Origin: Opisthocomus hoazin
Lineage: Eukaryota; Chordata; Aves; Opisthocomiformes; Opisthocomidae
Assembly (NCBI RefSeq): GCF_030867145.1
Contig: NC_134433.1
Location: forward strand, 10,181,216-10,245,215
Length of the DNA stretch: 64,000 nucleotides
Reading direction: 5' to 3'
A program made the position numbers and the translations under genes. Of the stretch, positions 45,501 through 60,500 are shown one piece after another; the stretch's first letter is position 1, and the number at the start of each line of letters is the position of its first letter. Below the pieces are notes generated by a model. It saw only the letters and a program-made list of their open reading frames with translations, searched no databases and had not been told where the DNA came from.

Positions 45501-48500
45501 TGCCCAAAGACTCATCAATAAGTCATAAGCCCCAGAATGGAAGTCAAAAGAAGGGAAAAAACAGTTGCTCAGGAAGAATAAATAGTAGCTTCCATTGCAT
45601 TCTCTTAATCTAAAAAGGGAATGAGCTGCTTCAAAATATTCCCCTCTATGGGCTGCTACGCTACAGCAACCCAACCTAGTTCCGTCTCCTGGAGACTTGA
45701 GACAAGTGAGGCATGATAAAGTGCAAGAGCTGTGGTTTAACCCAGCAGCTGAAACCAGGACAGCAAGTTAACCGCGTCTTTGGGATACTGGGAAAACTCC
45801 TCCTGGAGGACCCAGCTATACGAAGCAGCGGCAAGAGTCACTCGCTGAGCTCTGCTCCACAGAGTGGCTGCACGTGGCAGCAGCGGGCAAGAGTCTCCTT
45901 CCAGGGAGAACTGTCTGCCTGATGAGCACTTCAAGACCAGTGCCCCCGAGGCACGTGCAGACCGATGGAAACAATCTCTGGTCCAAATCAGAGGGGAACA
46001 TCACCCTGAATCTGTCGTGCCTTTATCAGTCTGGCAGCCCAACCTGAGAAAAAGCCTCTTCTAGGGAACACTGTCCCCGACAGGTACCAGCCGCCTCATT
46101 AATGAAACACTGGCTCCTAACGTCACTTCTCCCCTGCCTTTCCTGGAACACATCTTGTTTGCACTGGATTAAGCTATCTCGGGCAGGGATGTGCCAATGT
46201 CTTTGTAAAGCACCCTGGATGCTGAGAGCACTAGAGAAATATTAATCACTCAGCAGTTGCCATCTTTTCTGCAACTCCTTTAATTGCCTCAATTCTTGCC
46301 GACAGCTCTTGCTGCCTGCTCCACCACAGGCATGCACTTTCCCTGTTCAGACCAGCTCCAGTTACCAGACCAACAAAACCTCGTGCCCAGATTACAGAAG
46401 AGTGTTACTGGAGCAAAGACAAAGACCGTAACCTACACAGATGCAAGCAGTAGGTTTGAGGTGTTTGAAAAAGCAAACTCACAAAATTCAAGAAGTGTCT
46501 GCTTCAGTCATCCTGCAAGAGGTTAGAAAAAGGAAGTTTTGGCCAGACTCATGGCCCACATCCATGGGGTCTGCCTGCTTACCCTACACGCATGGTATTT
46601 TATTACTAGTCTTACCGCATTGTGTGGAGCCAAACAGACTGGGCTGAGCATCTCCCCCCCACCCAGAACGAGACCATCCTTACCTGGAGATTGTTCAGAG
46701 GCTCCATTTTCATGACTGGTCCCAGGGTGTTGAGGGGCAGGGAGACATCAATACTTTGGTTTGGCATCAGAGGTGTGTGAATGGCCAAGGGGGTGCTCGG
46801 GATGACCCCGAAGCTGGGGAAGAGAAAACCAGAGGTGACAAGAGCAGCACTGCATTGCCCAACACCTATTCCCCTTTTGCCAAGCAGAAGCTGGCTCATC
46901 TTCCCATTACTCCTGCATTGCCCCTGCTGTCACTCCAGGGGAGGAATACAGCTCCCAACATGCTCTACAGCAGACACTCAAAGTAGGACAAGGCACAGGA
47001 AACTCAGTCAGGTTGGTCTCCCTGACAACATGCACCATCCTGCCCAGGGGACCAGCATCTGGGAACTCTTCCAGCACTGGTCTACGTGCTGAGCAGCAGC
47101 CTGCCCAGCAAGGAGCCTGGACCCAGACTCAGGCCTGTAGGCTCTCTCTCACAGAGCTGCAGAGCGCTAGAAGTAGAGTGTATCACACACCGCATGGCTG
47201 TTATATCATAGGGAGCTATGGAAGATGGAACTGCAGCCAACACAGAACAAGCAGATAGCCAAGGAGGAGTACGTAGCTTGTAACAGAGCACTGTAGAACA
47301 AATGAATCAACGCAGCCAGCTGTCTGGTCCCGAATGACAGCATCTGGCTCTGCTGCTTGGTTTGAGGCTCATTCAGCTGGGGATGTACACCCCCATCGCA
47401 AAGCGAATGTTTACGTGCCCGTTCCGTCCAAGAGGCATTTAATTCCACAGGCACCTCTACGTAGCATGGAGAAGAGGAAAAGCAGCTATCATTTAACATA
47501 ACACTTCTGCACTATGTACCGGCTTCTTTTCAAAAGCAGATGGGAGTGGAGATGCGTAAGACAGCTCTGGTGTCCACTTGTGACTGTTTCTCTTCAGCAG
47601 AATTCACATTAGCTCAGAGGTGACAGAGCATTTACAGGAACAGAGAGGCATAGGTGTGTATTTTTGTGTTGTGCACTAGAAAACTGATACTGTCTCTGCA
47701 CAGAGTCAGCCACATGTGTACTGGGTATGTTACTCTTTCGGAAACCAGTAGATGCCCCATTCTTTGTTCTCCTTAGTTTTCAGCTCTAGGGAGCTGAAAT
47801 AAAAATATTCTCAGCAAGGGCCTAGCCATGTGATTTGCTGTCTGCAGCCATTTCACCTCAGGGGACATAAACCATAACGCTTTTCCTAAGACTCAGAGGG
47901 AAAACAAAGTTGCATTTTGCTACTAAGTGCCTGCGATATTACAACACATTAGAGCTCTAGCTTGCTTTTTTTTTTTTTTCCAATGCTTTATCGCAAGACT
48001 GCAGTGAATGCGATTAGTAGCAGCAGGAGACTGGGAAAGGCAATAGAAACTTCCCAACCACAACCCTTAACATTTAAACCTAAAGAGTCAGCCCACCACA
48101 GCTCTTTCCCATGCACCAGCCACAGTGTAAAGCAGTGACAGGAGAACAGTATTTGCAGAAGAGTAAATAGGAGTGGATTGTATACGGAGCATGTGCTGAT
48201 ATGCTGCAAAGTGAGAAACTGCTGGTTTAATGTATAGTATCCAAACTTCTTGCACCCTTGGGAAGTACCATGCAGGTGTGGCCAGAACACAGCTTGATGT
48301 ATGGCGAAAAAAATCACACAGAAAACAGCTTTTTTTCAGGCCAATTTGCATGAAACTTTTGCATATAGCAGCTTAGCAAAACTCTCCAGAAAATATAGCA
48401 GTCCAGGGAGAACATTTACTAAGACTTACTTAGCGTAATGTCTTTTGTAAGTAAATATTATTCGTCCCAAGAAATCCCAAATTTGCAAGGCTAACAGTGA

Positions 48501-51500
48501 TATTAAACTGATGGTTTTAGTGGGTCTTTAGTACAGAGAACCCTTTACCAGTGAAGGGATATTAAGAAATACGGGAAACATTTCAGTCAAGATATTCTTG
48601 ACAGCCTTGATAAGAACTAGCTTGGTCCCTGCTCAAGATAACATACAGCAAACCACACAGTAAGCTCTCTGACTGGGAAGGGTATTTGTGGGAAGACACC
48701 GTGGCTGTACTGCCAGGTTGTGTCTTTTGGCTGAGATAGGTTTCTGAGAACATTCAAGTGGCTGCTGCTTCTGACAAAACTGTTCTGATGCCAATTACAG
48801 TGAAAACATGTGCCATAGGCTCTTACCTTGCAACTTCTTCATTGACTAATCGCTTTATTAATGAGACCTGTACTCCCAGTCTGAGGGGCAGCACAGCGAT
48901 TAGGTCAGGAGGTAGAGGCATTAGGGATTGATACTGTGCAGCTCAAATGCTTGACAGTTTACGCTCTCGCTTTCCTCGAGGCACTTACTGGCTATAAAAC
49001 CACTAACCCGCCTAACAACTCATGAGGCTGCTTTAAAACTCTGCAGAGATTAAATGGGGCAGATGCTGTTTCAGAGCTAGAATGACGGGACCGTCTGCTG
49101 CCTGTTTCCTCACAGATTTATCAGTCTGTATTTTCAGCCCTGTCACACAGCTGTGGTGTGGTGCAGAGTTCAGCCTGTATCATGCAGCTGTTTCCATGAT
49201 TGCATTATATACCTACGTAAAAGTCCTCTCTGTATCTGGCAGTGTAGACACCCACTCCTTTCATAGGAGCATGCAATCTTTTTAAGACAGCAGACACAGT
49301 GTATTGATTTCTTACCTGTTCTTATTGAACTGAATGGCAAAGTCGGTCATGTGCTGCAAAGCCTTATTGGTGAAGTTCATCTCCATGTAGATGTGTCCCT
49401 GCCTGTGACTGAATGTGCCCGAGATCTCCAATCCCTTAGCCTTCACTGCAGGCAACCAGACCTTGAACACAAGAGATGTTATTCAGCATGAGAAGTCTGG
49501 CCTGAAGATAACAAACAAGTACAGTTTTCCAAACAACAGAAAAGTCCCGAGTTTGGAAATCCAGCTACACTGGCACGTTAAGGCCACAAATGCTAGAGAA
49601 ACACTACAGGGAAGATACAACACAGGGTGTTGAAAGGATCAAGCTCGCTGCTCCTAATCTGCACTCACAGCACTCGTGTAAGAATTCAAATATACTATAA
49701 CATTAGTGTGCACAAGAAACAGCGAAAGCTTGCGCCCCTACACTAATGCAAGACTTACCAAGTCTGCTGATGGACAGGCTTCTCCAAGGATCTGTTGGGC
49801 TATTAGAGGCAGGACAACACCAAAGTTTGAACCAAATAAAATCACAGGGCTGATACTATTAGCTGTTTGGGTTCTGGATTCCCAAATCGTCTTTATGGGA
49901 AAAACCTTGACCCAAATTTGAGTGGTGCAAAACAAAGCAGTACTTAGCTCAAAATCACTGGGTTCTTTTGTACTTGGTCTTACATACAGTGTAATAATTG
50001 CAAGCAGCTAAGGACCGAAAGCTTTAAGCATGCTCTGCAGTACCTTGAGATCCTAGATTTCATAGGATGACTTTAGTTTATTCCTCCATTGACTATTAAT
50101 AACAGTGCCAATTTTCATTTATTACCTTTCAGGCGTGAAAAGCTAACCCTGAGCTCCCTGTGGCTGCTCCACAAACCCTTCAGACTAAGCACGCTTCCAT
50201 GAGACCAGGCTTCACACAAACCCTTCAGACCAAGCATGCTTCAGTCAGTGCATCTGCAATCTCTGTCACTAACAAAGCATTTATCCGCATTACGCTGCGG
50301 CATGCTCATCCCCATCACGTGATTTTATCTTCACTGTCACTCTAGATTCCTCCAAGTAAACGAATCTTCTGTGAAAGTTCTAGCAAATTGTATCCTGCCC
50401 TCAGTTTCCTGGGGAAACTTGCCAAGAGGTAAGTCTCCAGGAAAGCTCCTCTGACAAAGTTGAAATTCTCATACCTTATATCAGCCATTCTTTAGAGTAA
50501 TATCGTTACAGGCAAAATGAGGGAACTGCTAAAAAAACAGAAGTCCGTAACTAACATAGTCTCCAATACACTGTTACTCTGCCTGGGAAAAACCCAGGGC
50601 ATCCCCAATGGGACTAAGCTGAACCGATAGCACCAGAGACCCACAATAAAGGGGACAAGCGAGCAATCTCATACTTCTGTGAGGAAAGGCAACACACTGA
50701 GGATGCTCTTTTCCCTTACGTACAGACTTCGGAGCCACATATCCTCCAGGAGCCATGCCTATACCAGACGAGAGCTCGAAGAGATCGTTGAGTCCGCTGC
50801 TCACCACCGCTGGGGTGGGTGAAGGGGCAAAGGTGGCTGGCACAGAAGAGGGAATGTAGGTCTGCCCCACCTGGAGGGGTTAGAAAGAACACACGTGATG
50901 TTAATCAGTGTCTGAAGAACACTACTTATTTAATAAAGCAAGAACTCGGGCAACATCCTAAATATTTTACAGCCATTTGCAGCTTCCCCACTGAATTATC
51001 AATAGTGCTAAATAATGCATTTGAATTCCAAAGCTCTTGGCAACTAATCCCTACATTCGGCTGTCACCTCAACCATGCAATAGCTTTCACATCATTTTTT
51101 ACAGCTCCAGTTATCTATTCCCACTGTAAAAGAATCTTACTTTTCCAGCTCTGCTTCTCATAAAGACAACATGCTTCGTGGATCTACCCTACATAAACCC
51201 AAGGAAAAGAAAAAATGCTTCAAATCTTCCCCCAACTACGTCAGTCTTCAGGAATCTGCAAGATTTTGCATATCCAGAGATAGCGAGGGAGTCACAACCG
51301 TATTGCGTACTCCCACCCAAAGCCAGAGCTCTGCATTCTCAGCATTGTGGTCCAAAAGGTTCATTACATGAAACAGAACGAGTTGTCTCTGCCTGCCAGA
51401 GGACAATCTTTCTGCAAGAAGGGCAATCCTTCCCTCTCAGGACATAAATAAGGGCACCAAACCCAGACTATTAACTTTTAGGTGCCCAGCTCCAGGTGGG

Positions 51501-54500
51501 ACCGTCACACTCAAGTTAGACTCCCAAGTTCTCTACTGTGAGCAGGAAGAATTACGTGCTTGAGAATAGGATTCACCAGTCAGCAGCCCAGAAACAGGCA
51601 GAACAACTAAGGCAGGCGATAGGAAATACTGATGCCTGGTCTGGGTCTCAAGTCTCACTGCTGTTCTGGTGGTCAGGAACCCACCTGAGATCTGGTGTTC
51701 CCATCAACCCTTTGGACAGGGAGGACTGGTGGTTTTACAGAACTGTTTGGTGGGTTTACGCTGGCCCAGGAAGGCAGAGACCTGGCTTTGTAGGTATGTT
51801 CTCTACAGAGTAAGTGTCTCCAGCGTCCTGGTGTGTGCTGCCTGGGGGCTACAGGTATACTGTACCACGGGCTCTCCTCTGCCCTCGTGCTGAAGTTAGA
51901 AATGAATGCAAGATTCACAGCAAAAGAAGGAGGGAGAATGACTGCAGCCATAACAAGGGTCTCTGAAAAGCCTTTACTCCAGAACCAAGTATGCTTTCCT
52001 CACTGAATTACTGGCTACACAGCACTGGGAAAAGAGACCGGAGCCTTCTCCAAGAAATTGCTTTTGGGTGTGGGTTGGAGGCACACTCCCTCCTGCCCAC
52101 TGCATCTCCAAAGCATCCTGCATCCTTTTCTTGTGCTTTGCTGGAAGAAGCTGGTATGCATTTGAAGCCAAGTGTGCTTTGGAAGCAGCCTGAAAGTCTC
52201 CCATGTCCTGGGGGCAAGCACTCTAGGCACTAGGACACTCACAAGGCACAGGCACAGAGAAGGAGGCTGGTGGCAGGCAGAGTTCAGCACTGACCATGCG
52301 TCGTAGGAAAGCTCAGAGCACCTGATCCTGGGGTCCAGGAAAAAATCTTACATGGTGTTCAGGAGTAGAAAAGCACTGAGTTCAGACAAGCCTGTGGTGA
52401 CACTGGGTTAGGGTTACAACAGAACAGGCTTTGTGAGTAGAGAGGTAAGCACCCTTAGCCTTTCAGCTGCCAAAGCAGTTGCACAGGGACTGGCGTACTG
52501 TCAGTGTTAATGCTGATACTCAAACTAAAAGCTCTGAGAGAGAGGAGCTAAGCAGAGTCAAGAGATCTGACCCTGGCTGCTCTTAGGAAAGCCCAGGTGA
52601 CAGCTGGACTCAAAGCAACATAGGTTTGGACCTGTGTGTTTCAGTTACAGTTGTCCATTTTCCAGCATCTTCAGGGATTTAAGCATCTTCCAGCACATAA
52701 TGAGTGAGGCTGTATTTAAAAACCCTGAGCTTTGAGCAGCTTGTTAAATTGTGGGGGGGAAAAAAAAAAAAAAAAAAAAAAAAAGGAATGGCACTTACTG
52801 CCGGGCTTCCTCCAATGCCCCCGCCAAGGTCACTGCCAAGCTGAAAGAGAGAAGGAGAGAGAGCAGAGAAAGACCGAGTTCATTTAAGCCAAGTGTCAGA
52901 TGGCCGGAGTGGAGCTCAGTTGACTGCACTGCTGCGAGCACGCCTTGCTTGCTGCGTACAGGACAGACAGAAATGCAATGATGGCAAAGCACAGGGAACA
53001 GAAGGGCTTTTTTTGCTGTTATGTGAGCAGAGCTATTTGGAGAACTACCCCGCACACCTACTGCGGACAGGAGCCTATTGCAGGTTAATAAGAATAAAAC
53101 CTCACCCCCCTGTCATCTTCACCACGAACTCCGCGCAATTCTTCATGTTTTATGCATCAGTGCTTTCCCTTCAACCCACCACGCTGGCTGCCAGCAGTCC
53201 TGAGCAGCTCCACAAAACCCAGTGGGGTAACTGTGAAATGGAATAAAAATAAAACTGACAGGAAGCTCACTTCCCAAAAGCTTTCGTTTTCTAGGGAACA
53301 GCTACGAACTACGGGAAAACACAATGCATCTTGGCTGTGTTCCTCCGACACGCCGCTCTTTTCAACGAGAAGGAAGAAAGAGAGCGGGATACGAGCCGGC
53401 TCTTACAACAGCTCAGATAGGTGGGCTTTGGCTTCCCTTTGAAGATGTTCCCCTTCCTTAGACAGGAAAAAAACACCTTCACGATCTAATGGGCCACTCC
53501 AATAGTAAAGAGACCTTACAGTGCACTAAGATATTTCAGTAACCATCTCTGCCAAGCTACACAGCTACAGTTTGAAGCGACTGAAATAGCCACTCTGTAC
53601 CACCCGCGCAACCCTCTATAAACACTAAATCCTCTCTGGAGCCCTTCTGCCAAACCACCCTGCAGCCCACCTAAAAGCTGTCCTACCATGAACTCCCTCT
53701 ACAAAGCATCCAGACCACTTTCTTAGCGATAAAGCCCATTTTTTTAAAACATCCACACCATTCTACACGCTTGAGAGAATTCAGTGATCAGGACAGACCC
53801 CAAAGCTGGCTACGAGTGCTGTTTGCAAGTACAACATCACTCTTGTGAATACTTAGCAAGCATTTGACAGAGGACTGATAGCTAGGAGGAAACAAGCACA
53901 GATCTGCAGCAGTTATTCACTACAGACACACCTCTAGGCTTACCTGCGTCCTAGGCTTTTGTTCAGAAGACCATGGTAGTTTTTTGCCTAGCGCAGGGTT
54001 TTTGCGTGTCACATTCAGACAAGGATCATGCCCCAACAACCTGCACGGGGGATGAAGCAAGTGCAGGGCGAGGTAGGAGTCAGCCCCATGGGGAAAAGGC
54101 TGGACTGGTGGACCAGAACAACACAGCTCGCCTTGTAGATGACTTTGCTCTTCCGTTTGATTAGGGTTTGGGGAGTTTGTTTGCATTAAAAAAGCATATG
54201 ACAAACTGGGTCGACAAAGGCTCTAGGTATGTTCTTCAAATACCCGCCTATGTGTCAGGATATTGAAAAAGCCACACCACACAGCTAAAGCAGAAGCTTC
54301 CAGGAGCGCATGTGCTTAGAGCCAAAAATGCTCCAGCCTTTTTCCTCTGCCCAAAAGACCTGGAAATTCAGCCTTGTTCCGGTCCCCAATAGTCTGTTCC
54401 CTGTAAGATCTCATAGCAAATATATTTTACATTGGTCAAGAGATGCCATAAAGCTTCATACTCTTCTCCCTGAGAGCACAGATAGAAAGGATAAAATGCC

Positions 54501-57500
54501 TGAAAACAGCAGCAAAGTTGCAAGACAGTGACTTACTAGATGATAACTAGCCTCCAAAAAAAGCTGTAAAGTTTGACTAATCCCCATGCTATTCTGGATC
54601 CCCTGGCATCTCTCCTTCCCCTAGTCATCACAGAAGCCACCTGATGCAATATTAGCTACTATACATAGGTGTTAGAGAAGTACAAATCACACGCAATTTG
54701 CCTTTTGTTAAGAAGCCCTAAGTGCCTTTTTCCTGTGTGAGACTCAGTTCATAACTACTTGAGGTCATTGCAGACATTTGCAGGACATCCCTCATCTTCT
54801 GCAACAGCCACCTCTTCATACAGCGATCCATCTCCTTCGCAGCGCGCCAAGTCCAGTTTTTCTTAGCTTACTTAAGAAACAGATAAGAGTGAGCGATTCC
54901 AAAGTCAAAAGAAGGATCAGTCACAGACCACAGGAAGCCAGCCAGAGGATGCAAATCCAATTAACATCCAGCTTATAAAATAGAGCTTATTACACTGTCA
55001 GCTCTCCCCTACTGAAACAGCCTGGCAGAGCAGAGTTCTGTGCTACAGACTGCTCTTTAAGCCAAGCTATGTTTTAGATTAATATATCAGATCATTTACA
55101 CCTTGTTACCAACTCACTAAGGAGTAATTAATGCAACTATTACACCTCATCCCTATTCAGTCTTGCACGCAGATGAACTTCACACTTTATACTGACAGGT
55201 AGTGAAGTCCACAGGAAAAGAAAAAAGTAAAGAATTCAGTTCATTTCCAAATATTATTGTAAGCACGGAGGATTTCTGGTACTGTTGTCTGAAGCATGAG
55301 AAAGACTGATTTATCAAGCAGCAAGCATTTTACAAAGGGTATTATGGAAATGACTGAATGATTCTGCATAATCAAGCCAGATGTTAACTATTCTACCATT
55401 TCCTACTACACTCATCATAAGAAGCTGCAGGCTAGGAATTCAACCTCGAAGAAACCCGTACACTGGTATCTGCATGCCCTCACTGTGAAGGAGCGAAGGA
55501 ATGACATATTGGGGGTTCCTCAAGCTATCCACAAGTCTTCCATTTTCCGTAGCTGTCAGGTCTGGGGCAAATAGCAGAATTTGGATTTATTGCTTGTCTT
55601 GAGTCAAGATTCCAGCTCTCACCCCCTACAAGGCAGACAAAAAAACCTCACTGGTTGAGCGAATTTACCGTGACCCTTCTTACATTCCTAGATTGTACCC
55701 AACATCTCTGCTTTGTGGTAGAAAAGCACTCTTTCCAATGCCAGGAGGCTCTGACCTGCTCCTCCCGAAGCCCTGCTCTACTCATAGGAGGGATCTGCAC
55801 ACAGCAGCCTGCCTCTCTCTTGGCTCGCGTGTGCAGGACCAAGCACTGCAGATGCGTGCTACAAAGCCGCAGAGCAAGCTCCAAGGAGCTGGCAGCTTCA
55901 CCAGGTCGCTGCAGGCAGAGCTGGCTCTACCTATAGAGTGAAAAGAGAAGTGACAACATATCTACTTTCTAACAGAAAAGGGGTGAAGTTAATAAAGAAC
56001 TATCAGTTCCACATCAGATCTGGGGTGCAATACCCACTGCAGCAGCACAGAAGTCCCTTTCTCCATTTTTCTTGCCTATCACCCTCCCATAGCACCAATG
56101 CTTTCCTCATTCAGAAACTACAGGTCTCGTTTACCCAATCTTCCTGCAAGATGCCCAAGAACTAACTTTATTCCAAAATCAAAACGATGGAAGAGACGGT
56201 AACAGCGACGTGTGTGAGTAAGAGGGAAGGAGGAAGAAAGAGGGAACAGGAACCAATTACCCACAGAGTGTCCTCTCCCATCTGGAGTGACAGGCAGAGT
56301 GCAGAAGGAACGAAGCAGACATTAGTCAGGCATGAAGTGCTGCTGAACCAGTTCCCCAGGGCTGGCAGCTCTAGTTAACTGTTTCCACGCATCTCCGGGG
56401 CGGGCAGCCACTCCTGTCAGAAGGACAACGTGAACCTGCCTTACACGAGTGCAGGCAACAGCCCTGCGGAGGAAAAGCCCACGTTAACACAGCTGCCAGC
56501 CCTACCCAGGCTGAAACGCTCGCTGTGAAGGTGGGGTGGATGAGGGCTGCCACTTCACGGCCAAGGGGAACTTCCAGCACTGCAAAGCCCTGATCCTTAG
56601 TCCAAAGTTGGCAGGCTTGCCTCTTGTCAAAGAGCACAAAGCCTCTGTCCAGGATGAAGAGATGCTGGCTTCAAGAGATGAGCAGGGGATGAACAGGGAG
56701 CCTTTGGTCAAACACAAAGTCCTTCAAACTGGAATTCTCTTTATTCCCTCCAAACCCATCCTGCCACAACAGCACTCAAGCAGCCACATGAGTTTAAGGA
56801 AGAGGCTCAGCTTGACCCTGTATCAGCAAAACCACCACTAGCACCTCTTCCCAAACTGCATCAATGTCTTCACCTCGTATTAGTTGGCTCGCATGGCTTT
56901 GCAGCTGCTCTGCAGTTGAAGAGCGCTTGCCCTGCAATTTCAGCTCTATGTAAGCAGTTATGCTGACTTACGAAGTGCAGCAGTGCTGGAGTTGCTGCAT
57001 TAGGAGGGTTTACAATCACTTCTGCAACATGACGTGAGGCATTTGGAGCTCCATAAAACAACAGGGAGGGTGGAGTCAGCGAAAGAAGCTGCCACAACCA
57101 CTCCTCAGCCACCACTTTGCCTTGTGCCCACAGCATAGCCATGGCTTTCAGAGCAGCTATGCATTTCATGGAGCCACAATTCCCAGGGTAACAGGAGACA
57201 ATTGCTGCCTCCTCCCTCCCTCACACCCCAAACCAAGAGTTAAGCATCACAGCTCAAGGAGCCAGATGAGAGCATACACTCAGTAACACAGCAGCGAGGA
57301 ACACAAGGCGTTTACTGAACAAGGATCAGGCGACGGGGCTGACTGAAACGCTGAGAGCACAGATGCCAGCAGGCCACTTGATCGGGCCTAATCCTGTTAG
57401 AGACATCTTAACCACAGGACAGATCATGCACAGTCTGGGTCTTCTGACCTCCTGCAGATACCTCGTTGCAGGCTCTGCTGTGGCTCACACACAGGCATTT

Positions 57501-60500
57501 TCAGTACCTTGTTTGCTGCCTATTTCATGTATCCGTTTTCAGGCTGCCAAGTCAGGCTGGCAGAGCAGAAGGGCTACTGTCCAAGCCAAGGACAGCTGTG
57601 TCAAAGGCAGTGGAGGACAGGTCATGCTGCCAATACCATAGCTACCAGTTTCAGTACCATTTACTACTAGTGCTTTGCCTTGCTGAATGATTTCCATCAG
57701 CAAATGAAACTAAGTACTATTTTAATATTTTAAAGTGTAAAAAAGCAGCTCTACAAAGCTCTAGTAGTTCTATCACTGTTACAGCAACAGCCTTAAATTA
57801 GACGTGAATGAAAGACCCACCAGAAGAGCTGCCTTTCCATATCAGCACTGCTCCAGCAACAGAGACAGGCCCTTTGTCAGAAGTCCTACCAGATGTCCTT
57901 TGTAGCTCATCAAACCAGAACAGCCCAGCTGAAAGGAGACGCTCGCTTCCTTGTCGGAGGCTGGAGGAGCGCCCTGGGGAAGCAACGCATCCACTGCATA
58001 AATGCATGTTGGGGCTGACTTCACATACTGGCTCTCACACTATAGTTCCAGGAAAAGGTAAATGCAGCAGCCTTTATCCGGCAGGCACTCAGGACTGCTG
58101 GAGCAGGCGTTTCTTCCCAGGCTGCCGAGAGGCCAGGACACCCCGTGGGAGAGGGTGAGCCAGTGCTCAGCTCCCAGCCCTTCATCACCCTTCAGAGCAA
58201 GCACATCGGTGGGACACAGCTCTAAACCATGCAGAAGAGATCCCTGGGCTCAGACCCCCCCTATATCCAATCCGATTACATAGAGCAGCACAGCTCCACC
58301 TAGCACAGCCCAAACCAGCCCAGCTATTATGGAAAAGCATGGATATCCAGTGTTCATCAAACAGCTTTACAATTCAGGACATAAATCAGTCTGACCAGCT
58401 GCCAGCCTTGAATCAATAATATTCTTGTAGATGAGTGGCTAGAGTATTAAATAAAATCCTTACATAACAGACAATCCAAGCCTGTCCCTTCCTACAGATT
58501 TACTGCTCTGCCCTCGGGTTTAAAGCCAGCCTCCTTGGCTCTTGGCCACTGTGCCCTGCTCCCGTTAAATGCACGGGCTCACAGCGAGCTGCACGATGTG
58601 CCAGGCAACACGGAGCTCTCATGCCCGAAGGATTTTCAGAGCAAATGAAGACACAGAAACATTTAAAGGCAAAACGACCCTGGCTCATTACACCACGGAT
58701 GTTTAGTGCATTAACACCAAACCAAGAGTTGGAGGGCTGCCTATAATCTGCATGAAGTTTAGCCACTTAGAGCTGGCTCTAAGGGGATAAACCACCAAAC
58801 TTCAGCTCTCAGCATGCAAAACTCTGCATCCGGCAATCTGCTGTCCAAGCGAGTTTTGCTTCTCCCACATTAGTGACTGGCATCACTACTTTATATGGTG
58901 GAGCTGGAGATCTCCAACAGCTTTGTAACAGTGGGCTTGGTCACTATCTTACAGAAAAGAAAGCAAAGCAGAGAAGAACAAGATCTGCCCAGGGTGGCAA
59001 ACGGGCACAACCAGGAGCAGACTGAGTGCTGGCTCTGTTCACTAGAGAACAGCTAAGTCATATAGCGAGTCTGCTCTGGTTGCAAGCAAAGCATATCTTG
59101 TTCATGTACTAAAGGCCCTTTTTCTCCCCCCTATTTTTTTTTTAATTGTTAACACATGCTCAGCATCTGCGCATGCACAATCTGCATGTTATATTTAACA
59201 CTAATTACAGGACTCGCTATGGAGATAAAAAGAAGAGTCACTAAAGAAATTAACCTATCAAGCAGCTGGAGTCTCACTGGTCATGGGGATAAATATCTAG
59301 GAACGCTGAGAAAAATTCAAACGAACAATATTAATTTGGTGTTTATCCAGTTTTACACCATGCAGTCTCTATTTAAATGCCTGGAAGAAAAAAACAAGAA
59401 ATGGAAATGCAGAATGACATTTGCCGTGGAAGTTAACACTGTTGTTGATCTTTCAGGGCTAGTCCTGTTGGGACTTTCACTGCAAGAACATCTCTCTGAA
59501 GACAGACACCCCCTCCAAAGAAAAGGAGGCATTATCAAATACACAAGAGCTGCAACAAGTATCTGAGGGGATCAACACATGACACTGAGTGACTGTGACA
59601 AACTGGCTGAGATCCTGCCAGCAGCCTCTTCCAGACCTTCAGCTGCCTTTGAGACACTTGCAGTACTGACGCAATCTCACCATCGCAGCAACGGACCACG
59701 ATTTCATGCATCGACACAAGCATATCCCAAACCGTTTTCTTCCACTGTAACAGACAGGCTTATTTAGGCTTTTTTATATATCAAACAGTTACTTGGAAAA
59801 TGAACGCATGGTTTGGGGTTACTCTACTATGGCAGTAGAGCAACTTCTGCCCCGCTCAGGCTGAGAGATAATGCCAGAGGCACAACGCAGAGAATACGCC
59901 GTATTTGAGTATCTCACGTTCCCCTGCCCCCCATCAGGTCACCTGAGATTCAAAGGAACCTGCTAATGATCAGCAGAAAACAGGGACCAACAGCAGAGGC
60001 GGTAAAAGCTCCATCACTGGAGCCTTAAAAAACTATACTAGACCAAAGCCTGCTGGGAAAACACATACCCAGTCCTTCCTTAGATCAGCCCCCAGCCACA
60101 CTTGCTTTCAGTACTCTTATTTAGACTCTGAAGACAACAGGAGGGATGGGAAAAGAAAGACCAAAGCAGCACACACAAAGAGGACAACAGCTGCCTTGGC
60201 ATTCACAACCAAACAGGGTTACATGCTGGTAGCACGAGGGCCCAAAGTGAAGTAAACTCTGGTTTGGGGAGGAGAGAGGGACGGCTCACACCACTCCATG
60301 CTTCACGCAAGAGTGTGGGAGCCTCAGTCTTCCCAACAAAGCAGGGGAAGAAATGCATTAAAAAAGACTTTAGGAGTACTGGAGATGGAAACTTCAAAGT
60401 GGAACAAAATCAGGCAGCAATATAACATAAGGTGGGTGGATAAGGTATAGGGAGGAGAAAGAGGAAGGGCTTGCTACACCGACAGCCAGGACACCTACTG

